Shown here in pieces: positions 8,287 through 15,553 of a DNA stretch of 32,553 nt. The notes below the pieces were generated by a model. That model worked only from the letters and a program-made list of their open reading frames with translations. It was not told where the DNA came from and did not search any database. Within the stretch, counting starts at the first letter, position 1. Each line of letters begins with the position of its first letter. Origin of the DNA: Bacteroidota bacterium (GTDB lineage: Bacteria > Bacteroidota > Bacteroidia > Chitinophagales > Chitinophagaceae); assembly GCA_023422565.1 (NCBI GenBank), contig JAFAGR010000090.1, positions 1 to 32,553 of the forward strand. Reading direction: 5' to 3'. Position numbers and translations under genes: made by a program.

Positions 8287-8499
8287 ATGAAAAAGCTTCT
8301 CTACTCTGCACTGGTGATTTTACTCTGCCAGGCAACCTGCAAAACCACAGATCCATGTATCGGTGAGCCCAAGCCAGATTGTATGTGTACGCAGCAGTAC
8401 GATCCTGTTTGCGGATGTGATGGTAAGACCTACGGTAATGCCTGCATGGCTACCTGCGCCGGAATAAAGAATACGACCAAAGGAGAATGTCCGCCGTAG
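8287..8499 (+). CDS. Exported Kazal-type protease-inhibitor domain mini-protein
   Basis: 70 residues: a hydrophobic signal sequence (about 1-17), then a compact Cys-rich domain. Residues 32-68 carry the Kazal pattern DCMC...YDPVCGCDGKTYGNACMATC...GEC, with eight cysteines from C24 to C68. Kazal domains block serine proteases through the loop preceding the PVCG motif. C14 and C18 lie near the signal-peptide end, but neither is in a good lipobox (QATC at best), so it may be secreted or a non-canonical lipoprotein. It is divergent from paaZ. A heptamer array begins about 30 bp after its stop. The target protease is unknown. Confidence 0.88.
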   Translation: MKKLLYSALVILLCQATCKTTDPCIGEPKPDCMCTQQYDPVCGCDGKTYGNACMATCAGIKNTTKGECPP

Positions 8500-8530
8500 C
8501 AGAATAATAAGGATTGTTGCTTGTGGTTGG

Positions 8531-8600
8531 TGGGTTGTGGGTTGTGAGTTTTGGGTTGTGAGTTTTGGGTTTTGGGTTGTGGGTTGCGGGTTGTGGGTTG
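8531..8600 (+). repeat. Heptanucleotide tandem array (TGGGTTG-type)
   Basis: Ten consecutive 7-base units in perfect phase, consensus TGGGTTG with variants TGAGTTT, TGGGTTT and CGGGTTG. It is G/T-only apart from a few A and one C on the plus strand, which is the sense strand of the preceding Kazal gene. Confidence 0.9.
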
Positions 8601-8652
8601 TGCGATGAGGGAAGCTGAATGACAAATGAGGATGTATTCAGGATTTTCGGTT

Positions 8653-8684
8653 GGGCTCTATCGCGACCTTTCGCGATAGAGCCC
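8653..8684. repeat. Perfect 14-bp inverted repeat (stem-loop)
   Basis: GGGCTCTATCGCGA (8653-8666), loop CCTT, then its exact complement TCGCGATAGAGCCC (8671-8684). There is no T-run on either side, so it is not a classic intrinsic terminator. The right arm is also the beginning of the first 142-bp tandem unit. Confidence 0.85.
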
Positions 8685-9216
8685 ATTAACTATACTCTTT
8701 CATAGTCATTCCGAGCAATGCGAGGAATCTCATGACGGATAACTTGAACAGTTATAGGCGGATCTTCTCACTTCATTCGAAATGACAAGACAATGTTTTC
8801 GATCGGCTTCTTTCGCGATAGAGCCCATTAACTATACTCTTTCATAGTCATTCCGAGCAACGCGAGGAATCTCATAACGGATAACTTGAGCAGTTAAAGG
8901 CGGATCTTCTCACTTCCTTCGAAATGACAAGACAATGTTTTCGATCGGCTTCTTTCGTGATAGAGCCCATTAACTATACTCTTTCACAGTCATTCCGAGC
9001 AATGCGAGGAATCTCATGACGGATAACTTGAACAGTTAAAGGCGGATCTTCTCACTTCGTTCGAAATGACAAGACAATGTTTTCGGTCGGCTTCTTTCGC
9101 GATAGAACCTAATAACTTTACTCATTCATAGTCATTCCGAGTAACGCGAGGAATCTCACAGCGGTTAATGTGAAAAAGAAATTGCGGGTTTCCCAATTCA
9201 TTCGAAATGACGAGGG
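8671..9216. repeat. 142-bp tandem repeat, about 3.8 copies, each with a long hairpin
   Basis: Units begin at 8671, 8813, 8955 and 9097 with TCGCGATA or TCGTGATA, an exact 142-base period; the fourth is more diverged and incomplete. Within each unit an imperfect inverted repeat of about 82 bases runs from GTCATTCCGAG to TTCGAAATGAC (8705-8786, 8847-8928, 8989-9070, 9131-9211). The two arms are inverted versions of a GTCATTYCGA...GAGGAATCT element. There is no coding potential; together with the heptamers it fills the 880-bp gap between genes. Confidence 0.92.
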
Positions 9217-9377
9217 GTCAAATTAATTCTGCCCAATAGAGATATGCCGTAAAAGAGTGCGACGCAACCGGAGCCAAATAGCAGCAAAAATGTTGGGAGC
9301 AAAATTTTCTCTTGTATTCTTGGAAAAGTTGGGCAAGTAAATTCTGAGGGTACTGCTATTTGCCCTGCGCGCTGGCT

Positions 9378-9854
9378 TTACCCGTAATTCAATCTGAACT
9401 GCCGAAGATGGTGCCGTACATGCTTACCATGAAGCCTCAGCCAATCGTTGTAATTAAGTTTTCCGAAAACGGGATGAATGGTTTGATTGGAGGGGTCTTT
9501 TTGGAAGAAATCAAAAAAACCTTTCACGGAACTTTCGAGAGTTTGCAGTGCTTCTTTATAAGATGATGCCTTGACCGGTGCGGGTTCTTCGCCGATGATA
9601 TTTTCCGGCGCCTTCGTGTTTTCGCGAAATTCTTTATCGCTGTTAAGAAAGTCCATGTATTTAGGCAGATGCTCCTCGGGTGTTACAATTTCATATCTCA
9701 CTTTGTTTGAACTTGCATCAAAAAAATCTGACAGGTGTTCAACCGACTGCCATGCATTCATCTTCCCCCAACTTCCCGTTTCATCACCATGAAGCTGTTG
9801 AAAGAGCGGGAGCAATTTTTCCCTGAGCAATATTACATCCTTATCTACCTGCAT
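9378..9854 (-). CDS. DinB-like / DUF1569 family protein
   Basis: 158 residues from the ATG at 9854; an upstream in-frame ATG at 9881 would extend it 27 bases further into adk and is less likely. Helical protein with H40 in MNAWQSVEHL and a C-terminal H145xxxH149 in LHGKHVRHHLRQF, the spaced histidines of DinB-type four-helix bundles that bind a divalent metal. Such proteins are thought to be metal-dependent hydrolases or thiol transferases, but the reaction is unknown. The ATG lies inside the end of adk (10-bp overlap), so translation is probably coupled to adenylate kinase. Confidence 0.85.
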   Translation of the reverse strand: MQVDKDVILLREKLLPLFQQLHGDETGSWGKMNAWQSVEHLSDFFDASSNKVRYEIVTPEEHLPKYMDFLNSDKEFRENTKAPENIIGEEPAPVKASSYKEALQTLESSVKGFFDFFQKDPSNQTIHPVFGKLNYNDWLRLHGKHVRHHLRQFRLNYG

Positions 9855-10429
9855 GCGAGTCTTGCATCTATTTCCGAACAAAGAGATTGAAAGATGGTAT
9901 CTATAGAACCTTCGCCTTTCACCATCACCACTTTGTCGAACTGTTTATAATAATCCGCTACCGCTGCTGTTTTATTCCGATACTCCACAATTCTTGCGCG
10001 GATAACCTGTTCATTGTTATCATCACTCCGGCCGCTTGTTTCTCCTCTCTTTAATAATCGCTTTACGAGTTCTTCCTCGCTCACTTCCAATGCAAGCATT
10101 ACCGAGATCTCCTCACCTCTAAGGTCCATCAGTTTATCAAGTGCTTCCGCCTGTGCATAGGTGCGGGGAAATCCGTCGAATAAAAATCCATTTACACCAG
10201 GACGGCTGTCTAATGCAGAACTGATCATGCCGATCACTACATCGTCAGGCACGAGCTGTCCATTATCCATATATTTTTTAGCTTCAAGACCAAGTGCTGT
10301 TTTCGCAGCTATTTCAGAACGAAGAAGGTCACCGGTGCTCAGGTGGTGGAGGGAATACATGCTTATTATCTTTTCGCTTTGCGTACCTTTTCCACTGCCC
10401 GGCGGGCCAAAGAGTATTAAATTGAACAT
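9845..10429 (-). CDS. adk: Adenylate kinase (short, LID-less type)
   Basis: 194 residues. P-loop GPPGSGKGT at 8-16, STGDLLRSE at 31-39, DGFPRT at 85-90 and SGRSDDN at 132-138. The path from KRGE to SGRSDDN is direct, so the roughly 30-residue LID insertion of long adenylate kinases is missing, as is usual in Bacteroidota. It converts ATP plus AMP to two ADP in the cytoplasm. It overlaps the downstream DinB-like gene and is transcribed away from the aminotransferase gene across a 194-bp intergenic region. Confidence 0.96.
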   Translation of the reverse strand: MFNLILFGPPGSGKGTQSEKIISMYSLHHLSTGDLLRSEIAAKTALGLEAKKYMDNGQLVPDDVVIGMISSALDSRPGVNGFLFDGFPRTYAQAEALDKLMDLRGEEISVMLALEVSEEELVKRLLKRGETSGRSDDNNEQVIRARIVEYRNKTAAVADYYKQFDKVVMVKGEGSIDTIFQSLCSEIDARLACR

Positions 10430-10623
10430 ATATCTGGTAACCTTTAATGAAGAAATCCGGATTTGGGCTTACCGAGTAACTTGATGCAAATGTAATTAAG
10501 CTTTTGAATATCGGAATTTTTTGGATTCCGTAATATTGCATTTGTGCCTGGTTGCAAAAATTGCAGGCGCTGTAGTTAATCACCTATAAACCCCCCGGGC
10601 GCAGTTTTGCAGCCGACTGAATC

Positions 10624-11889
10624 ATGAGCAAACTTAAACTTAGCCACTTCGCAGAAACATTAATAGCCTCCGAGATCGTTCGTCTCGGTGCAAACATCAA
10701 AGAGAAAATAAGATCAGGCGCTCATATATATAATTATACCATAGGTGATTTTGATCCCTCACAATTTCCGATTCCTGTAGAACTGGAACATGAGATCATC
10801 AAGGCTTATGAGGCCCACCATACTGCCTATCCCGCAGCAGAAGGAGAACTTGACCTCCGCATGGCTATAAGTGATTTTATTCACGATAACCTCGGCACGC
10901 GCTATTCTCCGCAGGAAATTCTTGTGGCGGCAGGCGGCCGGCCCTTGATCTACGCGATATTCAAAACAATAGTTGACGCAGGAGAGAAAGTAATTTATCC
11001 TGTACCCAGTTGGAACAATAATCATTACACTCATTTTAACGGGGGCGAGCACGTGGTTATTGAAGCGAAGGCGGAGAATAATTTTATGCCGACCGCTGAG
11101 CAGATCAGGCCGCACGTAAAAGGAGCAAGCCTCATAGCCGTTTGCTCTCCGCTTAACCCAACGGGAACCACATTTAAAAAAGAGGAGCTTGAAGCAATAT
11201 GTGACCTGATCATTGAAGAAAATAAAACCCGCGCGGAAGGTGAAAAGAAGTTGTACCTGATGTACGATCAGATTTACTGGACACTCACCTATGGCGATAC
11301 CAAACACTACGACCCGGTAGGCCTTCGCCCTGAAATGAAAGCCTATACCATTTATGTAGACGGGATCAGCAAGGCCTTTGCGAGCACGGGAGTGAGGGTT
11401 GGATGGAGCATGGGTCCGGAAGAGATCATGGTAAAGATGCGTTCCTTGAACAGCCATGTGGGTTCATGGGCGCCGATGGCGGAACAAAAAGCAGTCGCTA
11501 AATTTCTCAAACAAAAAGAAGCCGTTCAAAAATATTTCGGGCATTTCAAAAACGAGATCGAAACGCGCCTTAGGTTGATCCATGAAGGGTTGCAAAGCAT
11601 GAAGGCAAAGGGGCTTCCGGTAGATTCAATTGCACCGCAGGCGGCTATCTATCTCACCATGCAGGTAAACCTTGCGGGCAAAACCGGCAAGGATGGCATT
11701 ACGCTCAATAGCCAGGATGATGTTACGAATTACATATTGAATGAAGCGCAACTCGCCATTGTTCCTTTTGTTGCATTCGGTGCAGGCGCGCAAAACAACT
11801 GGTACAGGCTAAGCGTGGGATGTTGCAAAAAAGAAGACATTTCGGTTGTGCTGGAAAACCTGGAGAAAGCGTTGCAAAAATTTTCGTGA
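10624..11889 (+). CDS. PLP-dependent class I/II aminotransferase
   Basis: 421 residues, fold-type I. The PLP-binding lysine is K250 in YVDGISKAFASTGVRVGW. N178 (SPLNPTGT), D215 (YDQIY) and R258 are the expected cofactor contacts, and R395 (NNWYRLSVG) is the likely substrate-carboxylate arginine. It is of the aspartate-aminotransferase superfamily; substrate specificity cannot be set from sequence. ATG at 10624 follows a TTTTG-containing stretch but no Shine-Dalgarno site. The gene ends 3 bp from the end of the convergent 82-residue gene, with no hairpin terminator visible between them. Confidence 0.93.
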   Translation: MSKLKLSHFAETLIASEIVRLGANIKEKIRSGAHIYNYTIGDFDPSQFPIPVELEHEIIKAYEAHHTAYPAAEGELDLRMAISDFIHDNLGTRYSPQEILVAAGGRPLIYAIFKTIVDAGEKVIYPVPSWNNNHYTHFNGGEHVVIEAKAENNFMPTAEQIRPHVKGASLIAVCSPLNPTGTTFKKEELEAICDLIIEENKTRAEGEKKLYLMYDQIYWTLTYGDTKHYDPVGLRPEMKAYTIYVDGISKAFASTGVRVGWSMGPEEIMVKMRSLNSHVGSWAPMAEQKAVAKFLKQKEAVQKYFGHFKNEIETRLRLIHEGLQSMKAKGLPVDSIAPQAAIYLTMQVNLAGKTGKDGITLNSQDDVTNYILNEAQLAIVPFVAFGAGAQNNWYRLSVGCCKKEDISVVLENLEKALQKFS

Positions 11890-11892
11890 TAG

Positions 11893-12141
11893 CTAATTTT
11901 TGTTGCAGAGAAATACGAAGGGCTCCTGCTCCTTGCTTCTTATAAAAGCTTTTATAAGAAAAGACTTTGTACGGATGCGATAGGTGTTCAGATCAATAAG
12001 TTCATGCGCAACAGCGAGGCTGTCCAGGCGCTCTACGACAAACAATATTTCATGTAACAACGACACCTCCTGCTCCAATTCCTGTTTGGTCATCAGCTGC
12101 TGATTGAACAGCACAAGAAGATCGCGGTTCGAATTATTCAT
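11893..12141 (-). CDS. Small hypothetical protein
   Basis: 82 residues from ATG 12141. An earlier ATG at 12174 would lie inside the upstream lipoprotein gene and is rejected. The protein is mainly helical, with an amphipathic region QELEQEVSLLHEILFVVERLD suggestive of a short coiled coil (written here in full it is just over one helix), and a basic, aromatic C-terminus. I recognise no family. It begins 13 bp after the stop of the 41-residue lipoprotein gene, so the two are probably cotranscribed. Confidence 0.55.
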   Translation of the reverse strand: MNNSNRDLLVLFNQQLMTKQELEQEVSLLHEILFVVERLDSLAVAHELIDLNTYRIRTKSFLIKAFIRSKEQEPFVFLCNKN

Positions 12142-12154
12142 ACTGCCAGCAGGA

Positions 12155-12280
12155 TTAATAACCCACCATGCCACGCTTACTCGGGCAACCGCACTGGCCT
12201 TTCTTTGAAGAGGAGCATCCTGCGGTAACCAAGGTAACAGCGATGAGGAAAATGGAGGCTAATTTGATCGTTCGTTTCAT
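12155..12280 (-). CDS. 41-residue lipoprotein ending in CPSKRGMVGY
   Basis: Short gene from ATG 12280 to TAA at 12155. Residues 1-21 form a signal peptide with basic MKRTIK start, hydrophobic core and lipobox TAGC, giving lipidated C22. The mature part is only 20 residues: CSSSKKGQCGCPSKRGMVGY, with a CGC pair and a terminal GMVGY. I recall similar tiny lipoproteins ending in CGCPxKxGxVGY in Bacteroidota, which supports a real gene. It precedes the 82-residue gene by 13 bp. Function is unknown; the cysteines could bind metal or form a disulfide (inference). Confidence 0.78.
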   Translation of the reverse strand: MKRTIKLASIFLIAVTLVTAGCSSSKKGQCGCPSKRGMVGY

Positions 12281-12332
12281 AATATCTGTTACAAATTAAA
12301 CTATTTTACTACAATAATATTGCCCCTGCCGC

Positions 12333-13448
12333 ATGAAGGTTGAAAATATTAACAAAACACTGCCGCCTCTGCGGGTTTTGGTTGCGCCGCTTGATTGGGG
12401 CCTGGGGCACGCGACCCGTTGCATACCAATAATTAAACATTTGATAATTAATGGCGCGGAGGTAATCATCGCCGCGGAAGGTGCTTGCGCACGATTACTT
12501 TCAGCCGAATTCCCAAATGTGAAAATGTTAGAGCTTGGTGGCTACCGTGTAAAATACCAGGGGAACGGAAAGAGTTTCAAAGCACAAATTTTCCGGCAAA
12601 TACCGGGTTTATTTAAAACGATCAGTAACGAAAACAAATGGCTGAAAGAAATTGTCAGGGAGGAAAAAATTCAGGTAGTGATATCCGATAACCGATTTGG
12701 ACTATATAACGCTAACGCATACACGATATTTATTACGCACCAACTTCAAATTAAAACAGGGAACATCTTAACCGATCAACTCCTTCAATATTTTAACTAC
12801 AGGTTCATAAACAAGTTCAATGAATGTTGGGTGCCGGATGAGGAAAGGTCACCGGGACTTGCTCATGAATTATCGCATCCTCAAAAATTACCCTCCATTC
12901 CCGTAAAATACGTTGGACTACTCTCGAGGTTTAAACAACAGAGTGTGGCTGATAAGAAATACAGCTGGTGTATCCTGCTTTCCGGCCCGGAACCTCAACG
13001 TACGGTTTGGGAGCAAATTCTGTTGCAGACTAAGGACGCTTTTTATGGTGAAATTGCGCTTGTGCGCGGTTTGCCTCAGGGAGGAGAACAAATAATTGCG
13101 CCGGCCCGGTGGGAGATCTACAATCATCTTTCTTCACAAAAACTGAATGAGCTTTTACAAAATTCAAACGCTGTCGTTTGCAGAAGCGGTTATTCTACTA
13201 TGATGGATCTTCGCGCATGCGGTAAAAAAGCTTTGATCATTCCAACTCCTCAGCAAACCGAGCAGGAATATCTGGCTGAAAAAAACAACGGAAGGAATGG
13301 ATTTGTAACCGCATTTCAATTTGGCGAATGGAAAGCTAAACTTAAAGAAGTGGAAGAACTGGCGGAACCATCGGCCGCACAGCTGAATGAGGGCGAATTT
13401 ATCAGGAATTGGCTGGCAAATTTTTTACAGGCTCAGGCGGCCAAATAA
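12333..13448 (+). CDS. GT-B fold glycosyltransferase-like protein (MurG/GT28-like)
   Basis: 371 residues, cytoplasmic. N-terminal APLDWGLGHATRC (18-30) is the glycine-rich acceptor-side loop found in MurG-like and UDP-glycosyltransferase-like proteins. SDNRFGLY lies at 118-125. C-terminal CRSGYSTMMDL (283-293) and IPTPQQTEQEYLA (303-315) match the donor-binding region of GT28-type enzymes. Donor and acceptor are unknown. Its last 47 bases overlap the 3' end of the convergent GT2 gene. A TAATATTG (12315-12322) sits ten bases before the start and may be its -7 element. Confidence 0.85.
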   Translation: MKVENINKTLPPLRVLVAPLDWGLGHATRCIPIIKHLIINGAEVIIAAEGACARLLSAEFPNVKMLELGGYRVKYQGNGKSFKAQIFRQIPGLFKTISNENKWLKEIVREEKIQVVISDNRFGLYNANAYTIFITHQLQIKTGNILTDQLLQYFNYRFINKFNECWVPDEERSPGLAHELSHPQKLPSIPVKYVGLLSRFKQQSVADKKYSWCILLSGPEPQRTVWEQILLQTKDAFYGEIALVRGLPQGGEQIIAPARWEIYNHLSSQKLNELLQNSNAVVCRSGYSTMMDLRACGKKALIIPTPQQTEQEYLAEKNNGRNGFVTAFQFGEWKAKLKEVEELAEPSAAQLNEGEFIRNWLANFLQAQAAK

Positions 13449-14670
13449 AAAATCCACGCGAATCGCTGTCGTCGCTTCCCACGATACTGATACTTCCCTT
13501 CGCATGAAACATGAAATTGCATTTGCCTGCAAACCTGTCCACATTCCGGATTATTTCTTTAAAAGAAAGTGACCCTTCCGAAAAAATAAAATGCTGAATA
13601 CCCTTGTCTTTTAAAACAGAAAGGTCATCAATTACGCCGATCGCGTTTTGCTCCTCATCAAATTCAATTGCCACCCTTCCCTGGATCACAATCGAGGGTC
13701 TGGCGTGCTTTACAAGATGAATGAGATTGGAAAATTCATCCTGCGTGGCCACGATGGCGGCCGCTTCGGGCATTGGTGATTTTTTACTGCCGGATGGCAT
13801 CGACAGAAGCCTGACCTTCGCAACCGTTCTGCCAAAGCTGATCGCGAGGTTCATCACAGCCTTCTTCCAAACAGAGGAATAATGCTTCTTCAGGAAAAGA
13901 TTCATGGCGGCATAAAACCGTTGAATGTACTGCATTGATTTCAGCGTGCTTTCTCCCTTGAAGTGCAGTATGGTTGTTTGCGGATAGTAGTAATTTTTGT
14001 ACCCGGCCTTTGTGATCCTGTAGCTTAGGTCAACATCTTCACCATACATAAAAAAATCTTCATCGAAACCACCGGACTTTTCAAGCACCCATTTCGGCGT
14101 CATGAAGAAGGCTCCCGCTACCACATCAATTTCGCTGGTATCGTGTTCAGAAAGATGGCCTGCATAATAGGCACTATAATATTTGGAATCCGGCATAAGA
14201 AAAGTAATGCCGCTCAGCCGGAAAAAAGAAGCTGAAGGTGTGGGCAATCCCCGTTTACTTTCCTTTAAAAACTTTCCGGAACCGTCGAGCATCCGCACGC
14301 CCAATGCTCCGCAATCTTTCTTTGAACGAATGAAGGAAATACATTTTAAAAAACAATCTTCGGGAACAATAGTATCGGGGTTAAGAAAAAGAATGATCTC
14401 GCCGGTTGCTTTTTCTAATCCCAGGTTGCACGCTTTTGAAAAGCCAAGATTTTCTTTGAGCCATACAAATTTCACTGCGGAAAATTTCTCACTTAGATAT
14501 TCGTGGCTGCCATCCGTGGAATTGTTATCGATAACAATTATCTCGCTGCGTATATCCGCAGAAGCCTTGAGCACGGAGAAGAGGCATTGCTCAAGAAAAT
14601 ACTTCACATTATAGTTGACGATAATTACAGACAGTTCCAAGGGGGTGGTTTTTTGCTGAGGGTTCAGCAT
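13402..14670 (-). CDS. GT2-family glycosyltransferase with extra C-terminal domain
   Basis: 422 residues from ATG 14670; an upstream ATG at 14703 is less likely. GT-A fold: SVIIVNYN (14-21), DNNSTDGS (48-55), LNPDT (96-100) in place of a strict DxD, and GEDVDLSYR (210-218) as the catalytic base region, like WbbL-type rhamnosyltransferases. Around 250-290 is a segment that may lie against the membrane. Residues about 300-408 form a separate alpha/beta region (AAIVATQDEF..., SIVIQGRVAIEF, GIQHFIFSEGSLSF), absent from simple GT2 enzymes. Probably makes cell-surface glycan. Its 3' end overlaps the opposing GT-B gene by 47 bp. Confidence 0.88.
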   Translation of the reverse strand: MLNPQQKTTPLELSVIIVNYNVKYFLEQCLFSVLKASADIRSEIIVIDNNSTDGSHEYLSEKFSAVKFVWLKENLGFSKACNLGLEKATGEIILFLNPDTIVPEDCFLKCISFIRSKKDCGALGVRMLDGSGKFLKESKRGLPTPSASFFRLSGITFLMPDSKYYSAYYAGHLSEHDTSEIDVVAGAFFMTPKWVLEKSGGFDEDFFMYGEDVDLSYRITKAGYKNYYYPQTTILHFKGESTLKSMQYIQRFYAAMNLFLKKHYSSVWKKAVMNLAISFGRTVAKVRLLSMPSGSKKSPMPEAAAIVATQDEFSNLIHLVKHARPSIVIQGRVAIEFDEEQNAIGVIDDLSVLKDKGIQHFIFSEGSLSFKEIIRNVDRFAGKCNFMFHAKGSISIVGSDDSDSRGFFIWPPEPVKNLPANS

Positions 14671-14672
14671 TA

Positions 14673-14680
14673 CAAATGTA
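14673..14680 (-). promoter_or_regulatory. Probable -7 element for the GT2 gene
   Basis: Minus strand reads TACATTTG, a full match to TAnnTTTG, ending two bases before the ATG at 14670. With usual spacing transcription would begin at or next to the start codon, giving a leaderless mRNA, or a later start codon may be used. Confidence 0.4.
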
Positions 14681-14767
14681 CGTGCTATGTAAACCGGGCG
14701 CACATTCCCGGGTCTGAAATAATTCTACCTGACGCCACAATCGATGTTTCATCAGAGCGGCTAAGGT

Positions 14768-14775
14768 TATCTTTG
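14768..14775 (+). promoter_or_regulatory. Probable -7 element for the inositol-monophosphatase-like gene
   Basis: TATCTTTG matches TAnnTTTG and begins 12 bases before the ATG at 14780. A TTTC at 14746-14749 lies at the expected -33 place. Predicted transcript start coincides with the start codon. Confidence 0.5.
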
Positions 14776-14779
14776 CAGT

Positions 14780-15544
14780 ATGTTAAAAGAAACTCTCCTG
14801 GAGGCCGTACGGGCCGGAGCTGCACAGTTGCAACATTTCTTTAATGGCACATTTGCCATCTCCCATAAGGAGGGGATCAATAATTTGGTAACGGAGGCAG
14901 ACCATGCGGCTGAGAAAAGCATAATAGAAGTCATCAAAAAAACCTGCCCGGATCACTTTATCTTAAGCGAAGAAACGGGAGAAATAAAAACAGGCAGCGA
15001 ATATAAATGGATCATCGACCCGATTGATGGAACTGTAAACTTCGCACATGGCATACCGTTATGTTGTGTGAGCGTGGCCGTGGAGAAAGCAGGAGAAATG
15101 ATTTTAGGCGCGGTGTTCAATCCGAATATGAATGAATTTTTCTTTGCGGAAAAAGGAAAGGGTGCATTCCTGAATGATAAACCGATCAAAGTAAGCGAAC
15201 AAAGCAGCGTGCTTAAAAGCTGTCTCGTCACGGGCTTTCCATACACCTATCTTGAAATGCCAAACGGACCTATACAGGTTTTTGAAAAGCTGATCAAACA
15301 GGGAATTCCGGTGCGAAGATTAGGCAGCGCGGCAATAGACCTATGCTGGGTTGCGGCAGGCCGCTTTGATGGCTTTTACGAACATAAATTACAGGCTTGG
15401 GATAGCGCGGCAGGTTATCTGATGGTGGAAGAAGCGGGAGGGCGGGTTACCGATTTTGCATCCGAAACTTATTCGCCATATCAACCTCACATCCTGGCCA
15501 CTAACGGAAAAATTCACGAGGAGTTACGCTCCTACCTCAAATAA
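14780..15544 (+). CDS. Inositol monophosphatase family protein
   Basis: 254 residues, normal length for SuhB/IMPase. Metal-site motifs are all present: SEETGE with E64/E65, IDPIDGTVNFAHG with D80, D83, G84 and T85, and AWDSAAG with D208. It hydrolyses a phosphate ester such as inositol-1-phosphate or a related sugar/nucleotide phosphate using Mg2+; the physiological substrate is not defined. thiL follows after 9 bp, so the two form an operon. Confidence 0.95.
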   Translation: MLKETLLEAVRAGAAQLQHFFNGTFAISHKEGINNLVTEADHAAEKSIIEVIKKTCPDHFILSEETGEIKTGSEYKWIIDPIDGTVNFAHGIPLCCVSVAVEKAGEMILGAVFNPNMNEFFFAEKGKGAFLNDKPIKVSEQSSVLKSCLVTGFPYTYLEMPNGPIQVFEKLIKQGIPVRRLGSAAIDLCWVAAGRFDGFYEHKLQAWDSAAGYLMVEEAGGRVTDFASETYSPYQPHILATNGKIHEELRSYLK

Positions 15545-15553
15545 TTTTGTATC

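Noticed and set aside
8320..8686. Minus-strand frames reading Asn/Pro/Thr/Gln repeats across the heptamer array
   Set aside because: They are the translation of a 7-base repeat on the wrong strand and overlap the Kazal gene; no start site or domain.
8671..9216. CRISPR array
   Set aside because: Units are 142 bp, directly abutting with no unique spacers, and no cas genes are present.
12142..12174. N-terminal extension MAWWVINPAGS of the 82-residue gene
   Set aside because: It lies inside the end of the 41-residue lipoprotein gene in another frame and is not hydrophobic or family-like.
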